Shown in pieces: positions 20,180 to 31,526 of a stretch of 64,000 nucleotides of DNA. The position numbers and the translations under genes are program-made. Numbering within the stretch: position 1 is the first letter of the stretch; each line of letters opens with the position of its first letter. A model generated the notes under the pieces. That model ran no database searches. It was given only the letters and a program-made list of their open reading frames with translations, and was not told where the DNA came from. This DNA comes from Diplonema papillatum (Eukaryota; Euglenozoa; Diplonemea; Diplonemida; Diplonemidae), in NCBI GenBank assembly GCA_030068145.1, contig JAPJBO010000755.1, forward strand, positions 1 through 64,000, in the 5' to 3' direction.

Positions 20180-21750
20180 CGACAAATTGGACCTTTTTCT
20201 CCTCACCTTTTCCCGCAGCTACATGGGCCCGGATAGGGGTCGGCAACACCGAACACACATGCAACACGGGGGAGAGCATTATCCTTTTTTTAGTGGTACA
20301 CTAGTACTGAGTCGGACATTTCCGGAACAAAAGTGGGGGCACAAGAAGTAAACGAAGCCAACGAACAAAGTGCCAATACAAAAACCCCGTCAGAAAGGGT
20401 GATACCTGTATTCATCCTGATCGTTTGCCACTTCGTTTCAGTCAAAAAAGCCCCGGCTCCCGGCAATGCTCCTTTTTTCTTTTTGCGACAACAGCCTTTT
20501 TCACAGCTCATTCCTAATTATCCCTTCCTTTGAAGCTTTTCCTTTTTTGTTTCCTTTTTTTTGCTGTTGTTGTTGTTGTTCCTCTTATTCTTCTCCTTCC
20601 ATAGGATGCAAGCAAAAAACGGTAGTTGAACAATTGCTTCAGTCGATATTCGCCAGTCTTTGGTGTGAATGCATTTTTAGCAAAGCAAACGAGGACAATT
20701 CAAGGTGCGACTGCGCACGCATTATTATTGCTTACATACCCTGCAGCGTCATTCTTTTGCTTTTCATTGCTTTGCTTGCGTTCTATGGTCTTCTTCTTTT
20801 TAGCTCCTTTTTCTTTCGGTTCTTGGGGGATTCGAAGTTATGGACGGCCCCAAACGCTCCACCACCACCCCGCCCCACGAGGAAGGTTTTCTGACTTTCC
20901 GAATGGGGGTTTTGAAAAAACTGTGGACAACGATAAGAATGCGGGGGGGGGAAACAGGGTAAAAAGGTAACACGTAGGCGTGTTTGCGCTCTGCGCAAAA
21001 TTGAAAAATTCCAAAGTTCAACCGTCCACTCTAAATTCTCCGAGGCTCCAAATATTTCCGTGCCTGCGGCGCAGGAAAACCGCGGTACAGCAAGTCCACG
21101 TGCTCGTGGGTGGGCAGGTCGTTCGAATGAAACTCTCACCGACCTCAGCTAAACTCAGCGCACCGCCGGATTACTGATTTTACCCTGGGGACATCCCCAA
21201 AAAGCAAAAACTAAAAACAAAAAAGACACAACCACAAGAAGAGATTGAAAAAAAAAAAAACAAGAAAGGCAATTTTAACCCGGCGCGTCACCCCTGTTCA
21301 AATTCGCGCCTCCTCCCTCTTGGCCCAAGCACTGTTGGGCCTCCGGCTGTCTTTCGGTTTCCGAAGCAGAAAAAAAAGGCGTCGTTTTTGGGGGCAGGGT
21401 GCGCGCTGGCTAGTGAACCCTGTCGGACCGAGCCTCGGTCCTATTTCTTCTGGCAGTGAGAACACCCCGTCAGTCCTGGGCTGCGTGCAGACTTCCGAGT
21501 CTCGTTCCTGCTGGCGGGTGGACTTGCGTGCTGAGCTCCTTTGTTTACAGCCTCCCCCCCTCTCCTCTTCCTCCCCCTGCCACTACTCTCTCAACGCTGC
21601 TTCGGGCGTAACCCATATTTTTGTCCCCCACCAATCGCCGCAATGCCATCTGGGCGATCACTACCCGTTTCGTCAAAAAAAAAAAATTCTGCGGCGTTTT
21701 CCTCCTTTTCTTAGAGTGTAACTTTCGCTTGAAACTCCAGAGTTTCAAGT
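20180..21750. other. Gene-free stretch, pyrimidine-rich
   Basis: No convincing coding region. There are many T-rich runs, a short TGT run near 20565 and A-rich tracts at 21180-21260. Confidence 0.5.
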
Positions 21751-21754
21751 CTCC

Positions 21755-21840
21755 TACTAGTCAGGCCAAGCTCATTGCACAGAGAGCTTGCCACATCCTC
21801 GGGTGAGATGTGGCGCCTGTGCAAAGACACTCAGCTGTTG
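21755..21840 (-). repeat. Inverted repeat partner of 15008-15091
   Basis: Reads as the reverse complement of 15008-15091, including GATGTGGCGCCTGTGCAAAG. Confidence 0.7.
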
Positions 21841-22029
21841 CACGGGGCCGAAAACCCATGCAGCTAACACTGCAAGATGAAAACAGAAGTCTAGAGCCGA
21901 GTGCCAGATGGAGAAGGTGACAGCCTCCCACGCTCTATCCGTCCCCCGAAGGATCCCGCCCCACCCACCCTACGGAAAGGAGTCACAGGACCCAAAAGCA
22001 GCGTGTCGGAAACTCGAAGCCGACTGGTG

Positions 22030-22245
22030 AAAGCGACAAGTGGGCTATACTTCGATTCAGACGTCACCCCTTCAAAGCCCTGAACTTAAACACGCACACG
22101 TACCCACAGCAGAGGCGGAGGATTGGGATCATTTGAGTTGGAGATTCTGAAATTTGGGTGGGGTTCAATTTTTTTGTCCAAGGTTTTGGTCACGGATCCG
22201 AAACTGGCGCAAAGAATTTTCAGTTTGTCATGTCTTCGCGGACAT
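22030..22245. repeat. Left member of 200-bp direct repeat pair
   Basis: Shares TTGGGATCATTTGAGT, GTCCAAGGTTTTGGTCACGG and AAGAATTTTCAGTTTGTCAT with 24731-24940, in the same order and orientation. The pair flanks the 60-bp minisatellite. Confidence 0.75.
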
Positions 22246-22698
22246 GGCACAAGCAGAGACGGGTGCGCAGGTAGGATTGATAAGGGCGCAGTACGACGAG
22301 TTTACTAACTACCACACCACAGGATACCATACACCTGGAGTGCATCTAGAAGGATGCTGAGGGCCCGTGTGCCTCCTCTGCATATCCGTCCTAGTGTACC
22401 ACTTAGGAGGTGGTATTGTGGTGGTACACACCTAGTACTGCGTACTGCATACCGTATACTGCTAACGGTGTAGTGTATGCATACACACACACGTAGCGTG
22501 TACCATGGTATGCACAGCGCTGGTGACCGCTCGGAAAGATTGGCCTTTCGCCAGTGCACTGCACAGCATGCACTAGCACTACACAGCAGCGGATGGATAT
22601 GTTGATGCTTAGCAGAGCGGTGCGTAGGTATCTACCACCACAGCTGCAAGTGCTCTACACAGCAGTACCACCTACATGTAGGTACGTACGTAGTACTC

Positions 22699-24266
22699 CT
22701 ACTATGCGGTAGCACGGATCTGTGGCGTGGCGTGGCATTGTGGGCATGTCTTGAATGTCACCAGCGCGGTAGCACGGATCTGTGGCGTGGCGTGGCATTG
22801 TGGGCATGTCTCCAATGTCACCAGCGCGGTAGCACGGATCTGTGGCGTGGCGTGGCATTGTGGGCATGTCTCCAATGTCACCAGCGCGGTAGCACGGATC
22901 TGTGGCGTGGCGTGGCATTGTGGGCATGTCTTGAATGTCACCAGCGCGGTAGCACGGATCTGTGGCGTGGCGTGGCATTGTGGGCATGTCTCCAATGTCA
23001 CCAGCGCGGTAGCACGGATCTGTGGCGTGGCGTGGCATTGTGGGCATGTCTCCAATGTCACCAGCGCGGTAGCACGGATCTGTGGCGTGGCGTGGCATTG
23101 TGGGCATGTCTTGAATGTCACCAGCGCGGTAGCACGGATCTGTGGCGTGGCGTGGCATTGTGGGCATGTCTCCAATGTCACCAGCGCGGTAGCACGGATC
23201 TGTGGCGTGGCGTGGCATTGTGGGCATGTCTCCAATGTCACCAGCGCGGTAGCACGGATCTGTGGCGTGGCGTGGCATTGTGGGCATGTCTCCAATGTCA
23301 CCAGCGCGGTAGCACGGATCTGTGGCGTGGCGTGGCATTGTGGGCATGTCTTGAATGTCACCAGCGCGGTAGCACGGATCTGTGGCGTGGCGTGGCATTG
23401 TGGGCATGTCTCCAATGTCACCAGCGCGGTAGCACGGATCTGTGGCGTGGCGTGGCATTGTGGGCATGTCTTGAATGTCACCAGCGCGGTAGCACGGATC
23501 TGTGGCGTGGCGTGGCATTGTGGGCATGTCTCCAATGTCACCAGCGCGGTAGCACGGATCTGTGGCGTGGCGTGGCATTGTGGGCATGTCTCCAATGTCA
23601 CCAGCGCGGTAGCACGGATCTGTGGCGTGGCGTGGCATTGTGGGCATGTCTTGAATGTCACCAGCGCGGTAGCACGGATCTGTGGCGTGGCGTGGCATTG
23701 TGGGCATGTCTCCAATGTCACCAGCGCGGTAGCACGGATCTGTGGCGTGGCGTGGCATTGTGGGCATGTCTCCAATGTCACCAGCGCGGTAGCACGGATC
23801 TGTGGCGTGGCGTGGCATTGTGGGCATGTCTTGAATGTCACCAGCGCGGTAGCACGGATCTGTGGCGTGGCGTGGCATTGTGGGCATGTCTCCAATGTCA
23901 CCAGCGCGGTAGCACGGATCTGTGGCGTGGCGTGGCATTGTGGGCATGTCTTGAATGTCACCAGCGCGGTAGCACGGATCTGTGGCGTGGCGTGGCATTG
24001 TGGGCATGTCTCCAATGTCACCAGCGCGGTAGCACGGATCTGTGGCGTGGCGTGGCATTGTGGGCATGTCTCCAATGTCACCAGCGCGGTAGCACGGATC
24101 TGTGGCGTGGCGTGGCATTGTGGGCATGTCTTGAATGTCACCAGCGCGGTAGCACGGATCTGTGGCGTGGCGTGGCATTGTGGGCATGTCTCCAATGTCA
24201 CCAGCGCGGTAGCACGGATCTGTGGCGTGGCGTGGCATTGTGGGCATGTCTCCAATGTCACCAGCG
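22699..24266. repeat. 60-bp minisatellite, 26 units with two unit types
   Basis: Units GCGGTAGCACGGATCTGTGG through AATGTCACCA repeat every 60 bp in exact register. One dinucleotide differs: TTGAA (type L) or TCCAA (type S). The order is LSSLSSLSSS, then LSLSSLSS twice. Three long open frames cross the array only because 60 is divisible by three. They are not called as genes. Confidence 0.95.
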
Positions 24267-24730
24267 TCACAGCGCTAGGCGGAGGGGTAATGCTAGGCCT
24301 CTCGTGCCGAGCCAAACTCGCCTCGCAAACCGAAACAGGTGCTGCGGGCAATGAGCCAGCCGCGCTCGGCATAGCTGCGACGACACCTGCGAACCCGTTT
24401 GTGAAAGCACACGAGGCATGGGCGGCGAGCAGGCACCCAGAGCTCTTTTACAGTACAACATGGGAGAAGGAAGCGGAGTGGAAGGGAAGAGAGCAGGAGA
24501 GGGGCGCAAGCAGCCAGCGATCCCGACCAACTGCAGGGCGAGCGAAGAATACGACGGCAAGATACACGAAGCATGTTGCACCGCGTGTAAAAAGAGGCTA
24601 TTGCCTCCAGATACATGTTGCAACCAGCAGCACAAGGGACATGAAGCAGGGAGCCTTGACCAAACCAGGCGGCAGTTTAGATCAGCGCGTGGCCACCACA
24701 AGCAGCCGGCAGGACCGTCAGCTGTGCTGA

Positions 24731-24940
24731 CAACTTGGGCTATACTCCGCTTCAGGGGTTACCCGTGATTGAATTCCAGCACACGTACACACAGCAGAGG
24801 CGGAAGATTGGGATCATTTGAGTCGAAGATTCTGAAATTTGGGTCCTCACATCTGGGGTTCAATTCTTTTGTCCAAGGTTTTGGTCACGGACCCGAAACT
24901 GGCGCAAAGAATTTTCAGTTTGTCATGTCTGCGCGCGCGT
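24731..24940. repeat. Right member of 200-bp direct repeat pair
   Basis: Matches 22030-22245. Both start near TGGGCTATACT and end at TTTGTCATGTCT. Confidence 0.75.
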
Positions 24941-25170
24941 AGCATGTATACACAACCTCAACCCACCAGATCGGGACCTGCTGATGGACCAGGACCCAAT
25001 ATGGGCACATATGGGACCAGTATACAGCACGGCATTGCATCGGTGTGTGCACTGGTATACACCACATACACCCAATACCCGATCAACCGTGTAGTGGTGT
25101 GGTCCATGTGCCTGGTGCAATCCCGGCACCAACCCGGAAAAACTCAGGGGGGGTCCGATTTCTTATTTTA

Positions 25171-25460
25171 CATAAGCGCCAGTGTGAAAGGAAATGCTCG
25201 ACGATGCTGCCCGACAAAGAACAGAAGGGATCCCAAGTGCTGTAACTACCGAACCACGTGCTGAACGGACGTGAGGTCATGCGGGTCTACCCCTGCACGA
25301 CAAATCACACAAACACAACAGGTCAAAAGTCCTGAGTGAGAAAACAACACACGGTGGTGTAAGCGAAGAACAAATCAGATTGCGTTTGTATTGTATTTGC
25401 CCCTTACCTCTATATTTCCCCCCTTCCATTCGGAGTCGAAGCAGCTACGTCGAGTATTTT
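25171..25460 (+). mobile_element. MITE-like family A, full copy
   Basis: Left CATAAGCGCC then GAAATGCTCGACGATGCTGC; right GCAGCTACGTCGAGTATTTT. These inner termini match as inverted repeats at about 20 of 26 positions. Confidence 0.8.
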
Positions 25461-25464
25461 TGCA

Positions 25465-25863
25465 CACGCTCCTCGGCGGTCGCAACCGAAGAAGGCCCCG
25501 GAGGACGCGGTGAGCACGGCTCGCCCCAGCGAAATATGCGCGCTGCATAGGAAGCCCCGATGCAAGGGATGTGCGATGACGCCTGCCAGCGGAGACCTGT
25601 TGCCGGTATAAACAGCACCATGGTGAAGGAGATGGCCTGAGGCCGCGGGTGCAATTCTGCTCAGCCCACAGAGGAGCGTTGCGGCGCGTGTGAAGCTGAC
25701 AATGGTGCTGTTCATCCCCAGTTGACAACAGACCCCTATTCGCAACCTGCGGGAGCATCAGCGGTTGCTTGAAACTGAAGGAGGCGCCGTATGAGTGGCC
25801 GAACAGGATCAAATAGTTGTAGTGTGGTTTTAGAACTGTTATTATTCGATCCCACACACACAC
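25465..25863 (-). pseudogene. Possible hydrolase-like remnant
   Basis: The minus strand reads LILFGHSYGASFSFKQP near 25800. GHSYG fits the nucleophile-elbow pattern G-x-S-x-G of alpha/beta hydrolases. The best continuation changes frame near 25740. No other hydrolase motif is seen, and the stretch adjoins a MITE. A chance match is quite possible. Confidence 0.15.
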
Positions 25864-26002
25864 ACCTCAGGGAGAATAGCAAAGAAATCAGCGATAGACT
25901 GTGAGGGGTCTATAGGTCTGAAATAGAAGAAGGGGGCCCAAGGGGGGGGTGGAGAGTGGAAGGCCGCGCCGCAACGTCGCACTCCTTGGTTCCCCCTCGT
26001 GA

Positions 26003-28240
26003 ATGGAAAGCGCGTCGGCTCGGGACCAAGCGCTGGAGCAGCAGACCAACAGCGATGCCAGCTTCGCGCTTGCCGGGGCCGCGATGCCGGAGGACACGCG
26101 GGTGGAAGCTGATATATGGGGGGCTCGCGTGATGCAAGCAGCCCTGCTCATCGTGGGGGCCGCCGTCGGCGGGTTCTCGAGGAAGGACGGCCTGACCGCA
26201 ACGGACGCCCTCAACGCCTTCCGCGTCACCTTCGCCTCGCTGTCCCTGCGGGCCCTGGTCGGCATCGTCGCGAACGAAGACTGGGTGCTCCGCCGCCACA
26301 CGTATCCACTCGCAGCGTTTCAAACGGGGGCGACGTCCCTCTTCCCCCAGCAGGGCCACGTGTTCGCGGGGGCCGTCGCTGGCTGGGCATTAGGCGGCAT
26401 TTTGCTGCCGAAAATCCTCGTCCCTACCATCGTCAAGTTCCCGCTGACCAACAAGGCCGTAGACCTGCTCAACGTCCGACAAGCCGAGCATTCGCAACTC
26501 AACAGCTACGTGCGGGCGTGGAGTGAACGATCGCCGATCCCCATCGACACGACCGGAGACGGCGTGACGGATAGCGTCGTCGTCGATTCCAATGGGGACG
26601 GAAGGTTCGACAGCGTGCTCCCTATTCCGAAGGCGAAGCCCAGCACCAGCGGGTGGCTTGGGTCTGACGTTGATGACAGCTTCAACGGCGCGGGAGGAGC
26701 CTCCGACGCCGCCCGCGGGCACTTTCCCCCAGGTTCCGAGCAGGGTTTCTCCGAAAGCTGCCAGGAGAACCCGCTGAACCTCAGCGTCGGGCGGCTCAAC
26801 GCCTCCCGCAGCCGGCGCATCGCCTCCCGCACCACTTCGATGACCGGATCCTTCACCGGCGGCAACAGCACCCCGCCGACCTATCCCTTCGCGGCGCGGC
26901 CCGCGCCGGGCTGGGCGGGGCCTTCGGCAGCTCGGCCGCCGTCGATCACGCTGGAAGGCCGCACGCCTGGGGGGGGGAATTTGAGCGGGGCTGGCGCCGT
27001 GCTGGCCTCCGGAAGCGCGGTGATTCCTAATGGGCACGCTTTCAGAGATCCTGCCGCCGCCCCGAGGGAGATTCCGGTGGAGGAGCTACGCGTCGTCGAG
27101 CCCATCGGCGCCGGACACGCTTCCATGGTGTACGTTGGGCTGTGGAGGGGCGTTCGGGTTGCCATCAAAGTCATCGAGCAACCCATCTGTAGCCGGTGCC
27201 TCGACGCCCACAGACTCTCAGGGCTTCCTTCGTCCCCGCTCGCCTCCCCGCAGCCGTGCGCCTCGTGCGGATGTACCCGTGGCGACGAAGCGATCCACAT
27301 TTCGTCCCTCTCCGAGGCTCTCCGCCTCCACAAAGTAACGCACCCACACATCGTGCAGTGCTTCGGCTACGCGTTTGCCGACTCTGCCGCGCTCACCTCG
27401 CGGAGCGACGCGGGAGAAAACCCCGCGTCGAAGGACCCCCCCGACCCCTCCGCCGCCAGCGACCTGATTTCCGGGAAGCTTCCGTGCCCGCAGCCCCTTG
27501 TGAAGCCCGGGAGGAAGCAAGCGGGAGGCCTCACGGACTCTAGCGAGAGCGACAGAAGCCGCAGTTCGGGGGACGCGGGCGCGTTGCAGGTGCTGGTTGT
27601 GATGGAGTACTGCAAGGAAGGGTCGCTGGAGGGCGTGCTGAAGGCGGCGGAGGCCGCGGAACGGTGGCTAACGTGCCGGGACCTCCTGCAGATCGCGCAC
27701 GACGTGTCGCTCGCGATGCTGTCCCTGCACGCGGACGGCTGCATCCACCGAGACGTGGCGGCGCGGAATGTGTTCAAAGAGGACGGAAAGTACAAACTCG
27801 GCGACTTCGGCCTCGTCCGGTCCCTCGAAGCCGACACCGACGTGTACCAGTCCTTGAGCGAAGTTCCCATCAGCTGGACTGCGCCGGAGGCAATCCGGAC
27901 GCGGAGCTTTTCGAAGCCCAGCGACATCTGGTCGTTCGGCGTGTTCCTGTGGGAGGTGCTGACGTACTGCTCGTCGGTGCCTTACGGCACCCCGATGCGC
28001 AGCACCCGGAAGCGGATCCTCGGCGGCGAGACGCTCGTCCGGCCCTCCTCTTGCCCGGCGGTCCTGTGGGACGGTCTCATCGCCCCTTGCTTCGTCCAAC
28101 CGTCCCTGCGCCCCACCTTCGAGGACATCGCCCTGCGCGTCCTCCCGTCGCTGGAAGGCCGCTGCCCAGCAAACCACCGACTCATCCCGTACCAGTACCA
28201 AAGCCTCGACGACGACCGACTCTACGGCACTCCCATGTGA
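26003..28240 (+). CDS. Tyrosine-kinase-like protein kinase, 745 aa
   Basis: A single open exon. The N-terminus has hydrophobic segments (about residues 43-60 and 115-145) that may be membrane spans. It is followed by two acidic DxxGDGxxD motifs (182-190 and about 195-203), like calcium-binding repeats, and a Pro/Ser-rich linker. The kinase domain spans about 360-735: glycine loop GAGHASMV from 369, VAIK lysine 389, HRDVAARN at 582-589, DFG at 601-603 and APE at 627-629. HRDxAARN and SWTAPEAI are the tyrosine-kinase forms of these loops. Two inserts are unusual: a cysteine-rich one after VAIK (C396, C399, C419, C422, C424, possibly metal-binding) and a Ser/Pro-rich one before the VVMEYC hinge. 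All catalytic residues are present. It could be a receptor-like or membrane-anchored kinase. Substrate is unknown, and dual specificity cannot be excluded. Its 3' end is duplicated downstream. Confidence 0.85.
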   Translation: MESASARDQALEQQTNSDASFALAGAAMPEDTRVEADIWGARVMQAALLIVGAAVGGFSRKDGLTATDALNAFRVTFASLSLRALVGIVANEDWVLRRHTYPLAAFQTGATSLFPQQGHVFAGAVAGWALGGILLPKILVPTIVKFPLTNKAVDLLNVRQAEHSQLNSYVRAWSERSPIPIDTTGDGVTDSVVVDSNGDGRFDSVLPIPKAKPSTSGWLGSDVDDSFNGAGGASDAARGHFPPGSEQGFSESCQENPLNLSVGRLNASRSRRIASRTTSMTGSFTGGNSTPPTYPFAARPAPGWAGPSAARPPSITLEGRTPGGGNLSGAGAVLASGSAVIPNGHAFRDPAAAPREIPVEELRVVEPIGAGHASMVYVGLWRGVRVAIKVIEQPICSRCLDAHRLSGLPSSPLASPQPCASCGCTRGDEAIHISSLSEALRLHKVTHPHIVQCFGYAFADSAALTSRSDAGENPASKDPPDPSAASDLISGKLPCPQPLVKPGRKQAGGLTDSSESDRSRSSGDAGALQVLVVMEYCKEGSLEGVLKAAEAAERWLTCRDLLQIAHDVSLAMLSLHADGCIHRDVAARNVFKEDGKYKLGDFGLVRSLEADTDVYQSLSEVPISWTAPEAIRTRSFSKPSDIWSFGVFLWEVLTYCSSVPYGTPMRSTRKRILGGETLVRPSSCPAVLWDGLIAPCFVQPSLRPTFEDIALRVLPSLEGRCPANHRLIPYQYQSLDDDRLYGTPM

Positions 28241-28499
28241 GCGCTTCAAAAGCTGCACATCACCCGGAATGCTCAAGCAAATCACTCCAAAGCTTCACGA
28301 GGGTCGACTCTACGGCACTCCCATGTGAGCCTCGAAATCGAAGACTTCACATCACCCGGGATTCTCAAAGCAAATTTTCACCAGGGTCTTTGGAAGCAAC
28401 CAGGGGATTAGCTTCTATATCCACATTTGGACTGTCAGACCAAATTTGGAAAAATCCGGCGGGGAAAAAGAAGAAAAAAAATGGCACTCCGCCATCACC

Positions 28500-28660
28500 C
28501 AGGCCCCCGGCAGAGGTGGCCAACGTGCAATCTGAGGCACTCAGGGCCCAGCATTAGCGTGAAGATACGTCGCGTCGCGCTGTGTTGAGAGTGAGGACGC
28601 AAAACACCGTTGGCAGTCCAAATTTGGAAAATGTGCCGGAGACCAAGCTAATGCCCTGAA
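28500..28660. repeat. Interspersed repeat G in kinase 3' region
   Basis: Matches 4870-5030. It was carried along in the 948-bp duplication (second copy 29450-29610). Confidence 0.65.
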
Positions 28661-28699
28661 GCAACTTGAAATTTTTTTTTTTTTGGGATACCGTTCCAG

Positions 28700-28800
28700 T
28701 TTGTTGGTGCGTATGTGCTATCACTTGTATGGTAATTTCCACAGTACGCTGCCAACCGTCACTTTTTGATAGTGACAACCGCGGTTGTTGCCATCAAAAA
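28700..28800 (-). repeat. Interspersed repeat D at duplication junction
   Basis: On the minus strand it reads TATCAAAAAGTGACGGTTGG then CAGCGTACTGTGGAAATTACC. Related ends are at 29648, 38465, 54898 and 62186. It sits exactly between the kinase 3' UTR and the next 3'-end copy. Confidence 0.65.
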
Positions 28801-28823
28801 AAAGCTTGCTCGCCAGATAAGCT

Positions 28824-29188
28824 GGGCTGCGCCGGAGGCAATCCGGACGCGGAGCTTTTCGAAGCCCAGCGACATCTGGTCGTTCGGCGTGTTCCTGTGG
28901 GAGGTGCTGACGTACTGCTCGTCGGTGCCTTACGGCACCCCGATGCGCAGCACCCAGAAGCGGATCCTCGGCGGCGAGACGCTCGTCCGGCCCTCCTCTT
29001 GCCCGGCGGTCCTGTGGGACGGTCTCATCGCCCCTTGCTTCGTCCAACCGTCCCTGCGCCCCACCTTCGAGGACATCGCCCTGCGCGTCCTCCCGTCGCT
29101 GGAAGGCCGCTGCCCAGCAAACCACCGACTCATCCCGTACCAGTACCAAAGCCTCGACGACGACCGACTCTACGGCACTCCCATGTGA
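28824..29188 (+). pseudogene. Kinase 3'-end duplicate 1
   Basis: From GCGCCGGAGG at 28829 the sequence repeats kinase residues 627-745 (APEAIRTRSF to the stop), offset exactly 948 bp from the original. The only coding change noticed is R to Q in STQKRILGG. It lacks the catalytic loop. The frame stays open, preceded by TTGCTCGCCAGATAAGCTGG, which contains a possible acceptor CCAG. Confidence 0.8.
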
Positions 29189-29771
29189 GCGCTTCAAAAG
29201 CTGCACATCACCCGGAATGCTCAAGCAAATCACTCCAAAGCTTCACGAGGGTCGACTCTACGGCACTCCCATGTGAGCCTCGAAATCGAAGACTTCACAT
29301 CACCCGGGATTCTCAAAGCAAATTTTCACCAGGGTCTTTGGAAGCAACCAGGGGATTAGCTTCTATATCCACATTTGGACTGTCAGACCAAATTTGGAAA
29401 AATCCGGCGGGGAAAAAGAAGAAAAAAAATGGCACTCCGCCATCACCCAGGCCCCCGGCAGAGGTGGCCAACGTGCAATCTGAGGCACTCAGGGCCCAGC
29501 ATTAGCGTGAAGATACGTCGCGTCGCGCTGTGTTGAGAGTGAGGACGCAAAACACCGTTGGCAGTCCAAATTTGGAAAATGTGCCGGAGACCAAGCTAAT
29601 GCCCTGAAGCAACTTGAAATTTTTTTTTTTTTGGGATACCGTTCCAGTTTGTTGGTGCGTATGTGCTATCACTTGTATGGTAATTTCCACAGTACGCTGC
29701 CAACCGTCACTTTTTGATAGTGACAACCGCGGTTGTTGCCATCAAAAAAAAGCTTGCTCGCCAGATAAGCT

Positions 29772-30127
29772 GGGCTGCGCCGGAGGCAATCCGGACGCGG
29801 AGCTTTTCGAAGCCCAGCGACATCTGGTCGTTCGGCGTGTTCCTGTGGGAGGTGCTGACGTACTGCTCGTCGGTGCCTTACGGCACCCCGATGCGCAGCA
29901 CCCAGAAGCGGATCCTCGGCGGCGAGACGCTCGTCCGGCCCTCCTCTTGCCCGGCGGTCCTGTGGGACGGTCTCATCGCCCCTTGCTTCGTCCAACCGTC
30001 CCTGCGCCCCACCTTCGAGGACATCGCCCTGCGCGTCCTCCCGTCGCTGGAAGGCCGCTGCCCAGCAAACCACCCGTACCAGTACCAAAGCCTCGACGAC
30101 GACCGACTCTACGGCACTCCCATGTGA
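29772..30127 (+). pseudogene. Kinase 3'-end duplicate 2
   Basis: Another 948 bp further (GCGCCGGAGG at 29777). It repeats residues 627-745 but lacks several bases near 30072 (NHPYQYQS in place of NHRLIPYQYQS). Its downstream unit is shortened by 367 bp. Confidence 0.8.
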
Positions 30128-30352
30128 GCCTCGAAGGTGCGTCAAAAGCTCGGAATGCTCAAGCAAATCACTCCAAAGCGTCACCAGGGTCGACTCTACG
30201 GCACACTCCCATGTGCCTCGAAATCGAAGACTTCACATCACCCGGGATTCTCAAGCAAATTTTCACCAGGGTCTTTGGAAACAACTTGGAAAAAAAAATA
30301 TTGGGATACCGTTCCAGTGCACTAAAAAAAAAGCTGGCTCGCCAGATCAGCT

Positions 30353-30687
30353 GGGCTGCGCCGGAGGCAATCCGGACGCGGAGCTTTTCGAAGCCCAGCG
30401 ACATCTGGTCGTTCGGCGTGTTCCTGTGGGAGGTGCTGACGTACTGCTCGTCGGTGCCTTACGGCACCCCGATGCGCAGCACCCAGAAGCGGATCCTCGG
30501 CGGCGAGACGCTCGTCCGGCCCTCCTCTTGCCCGGCGGTCCTGTGGGACGGTCTCATCGCCCCTTGCTTCGTCCAACCGTCCCTGCGCCCCACCTTCGAG
30601 GACATCGCCTGCCCAGCAAACCACCGACTCATCCCGTACCAGTACCTAAGCCTCGACGACGACCGACTCTACGGCGAGCCTCCATAG
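30353..30687 (+). pseudogene. Kinase 3'-end duplicate 3, internally deleted
   Basis: GCGCCGGAGG is at 30358, 581 bp after the previous copy. It lacks the ALRVLPSLEGR segment (FEDIACPANHR) and ends in YGEPP instead of YGTPM. Confidence 0.8.
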
Positions 30688-31039
30688 TGCGTCGAAGGCT
30701 AAAAACGTTTTTAAAACCCCCGGATTCCCAAGCGAATTTTTTACCAGGGGGCCATTTTGAAAAAAGAAATGGCGGAAAAAAAAAGAAATGCAGCGGATAT
30801 CGGCAGTCGTAAGCAAAACTAATTCCCGACAAACAACCCAAAGAACGCCGTCGCAGGCAACCGACTCGAGCGGATATCGCCGGGAACCAAAAATTGGGGT
30901 TCGCCCCCACCGGGGGTCTGTACACGTTCACTGCGCCACTCCTGTGCACTAAGGGCTGGGGATACACGGCTGCTGCAGTCCGGTGTGTATGATGGACCTT
31001 TCTTCGGATGGGCACATGCACCCAAAATTCAGCTTATAT

Positions 31040-31515
31040 GCAGTGTTCCCACCGTGATAGGCCCTTCTTCGGAGGGGCCCACGCACTCCAAGTTCGACTT
31101 ATGCGCAGTGTTACGCCTTTCTTCGGAGGGGCCCACACACTCCAAGTTCGACTTTCTTCGGAGGGGCCCACGCAGTAAAGGTGTGCGTTAAACAGCGCTT
31201 GAACGCGGCGCGCCCTGTATGTTATCCTATTATGGTATACGACGACGGGTTGCAACCGTCACCGCCGATCTGAAGGGGTACCATCGGGCGGTGTTGTCGG
31301 ATCATAAGATGGCGACGGCAGGAAGAACCCGACCGACAGCGCAGAAGAGGAAGACAGATATAAAAAGACCCGCGCACTCAAAGTTCGACTTATATGCAGT
31401 GTTACGCCTTTCTTCGGAGAGGCCCGCGCCCTCAAAGTTCGACTTATATGCAGTGTTACGCCTTTCTCCGGAGGGGCCCACGCACTCCAAGTTCGACTTA
31501 TATGCAGTGTTCCCG
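31040..31515. repeat. Dispersed/tandem repeat of about 53 bp
   Basis: ACTCCAAGTTCGACTTATAT with CCTTTCTTCGGAGGGGCCC occurs about five times (31040-31175 and 31370-31515). An inverted relative lies at 48535-48600. Confidence 0.75.
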
Positions 31516-31526
31516 CGGGAAGCTGC

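Noticed and set aside
22699-24266. CRISPR-like array
   Set aside because: Units are contiguous with no variable spacers, and the window is eukaryotic.
22655-24730. Long open frames on both strands across the 60-bp array
   Set aside because: Three frames are open for the same arithmetical reason, and the flanking coding sequence resembles no protein.
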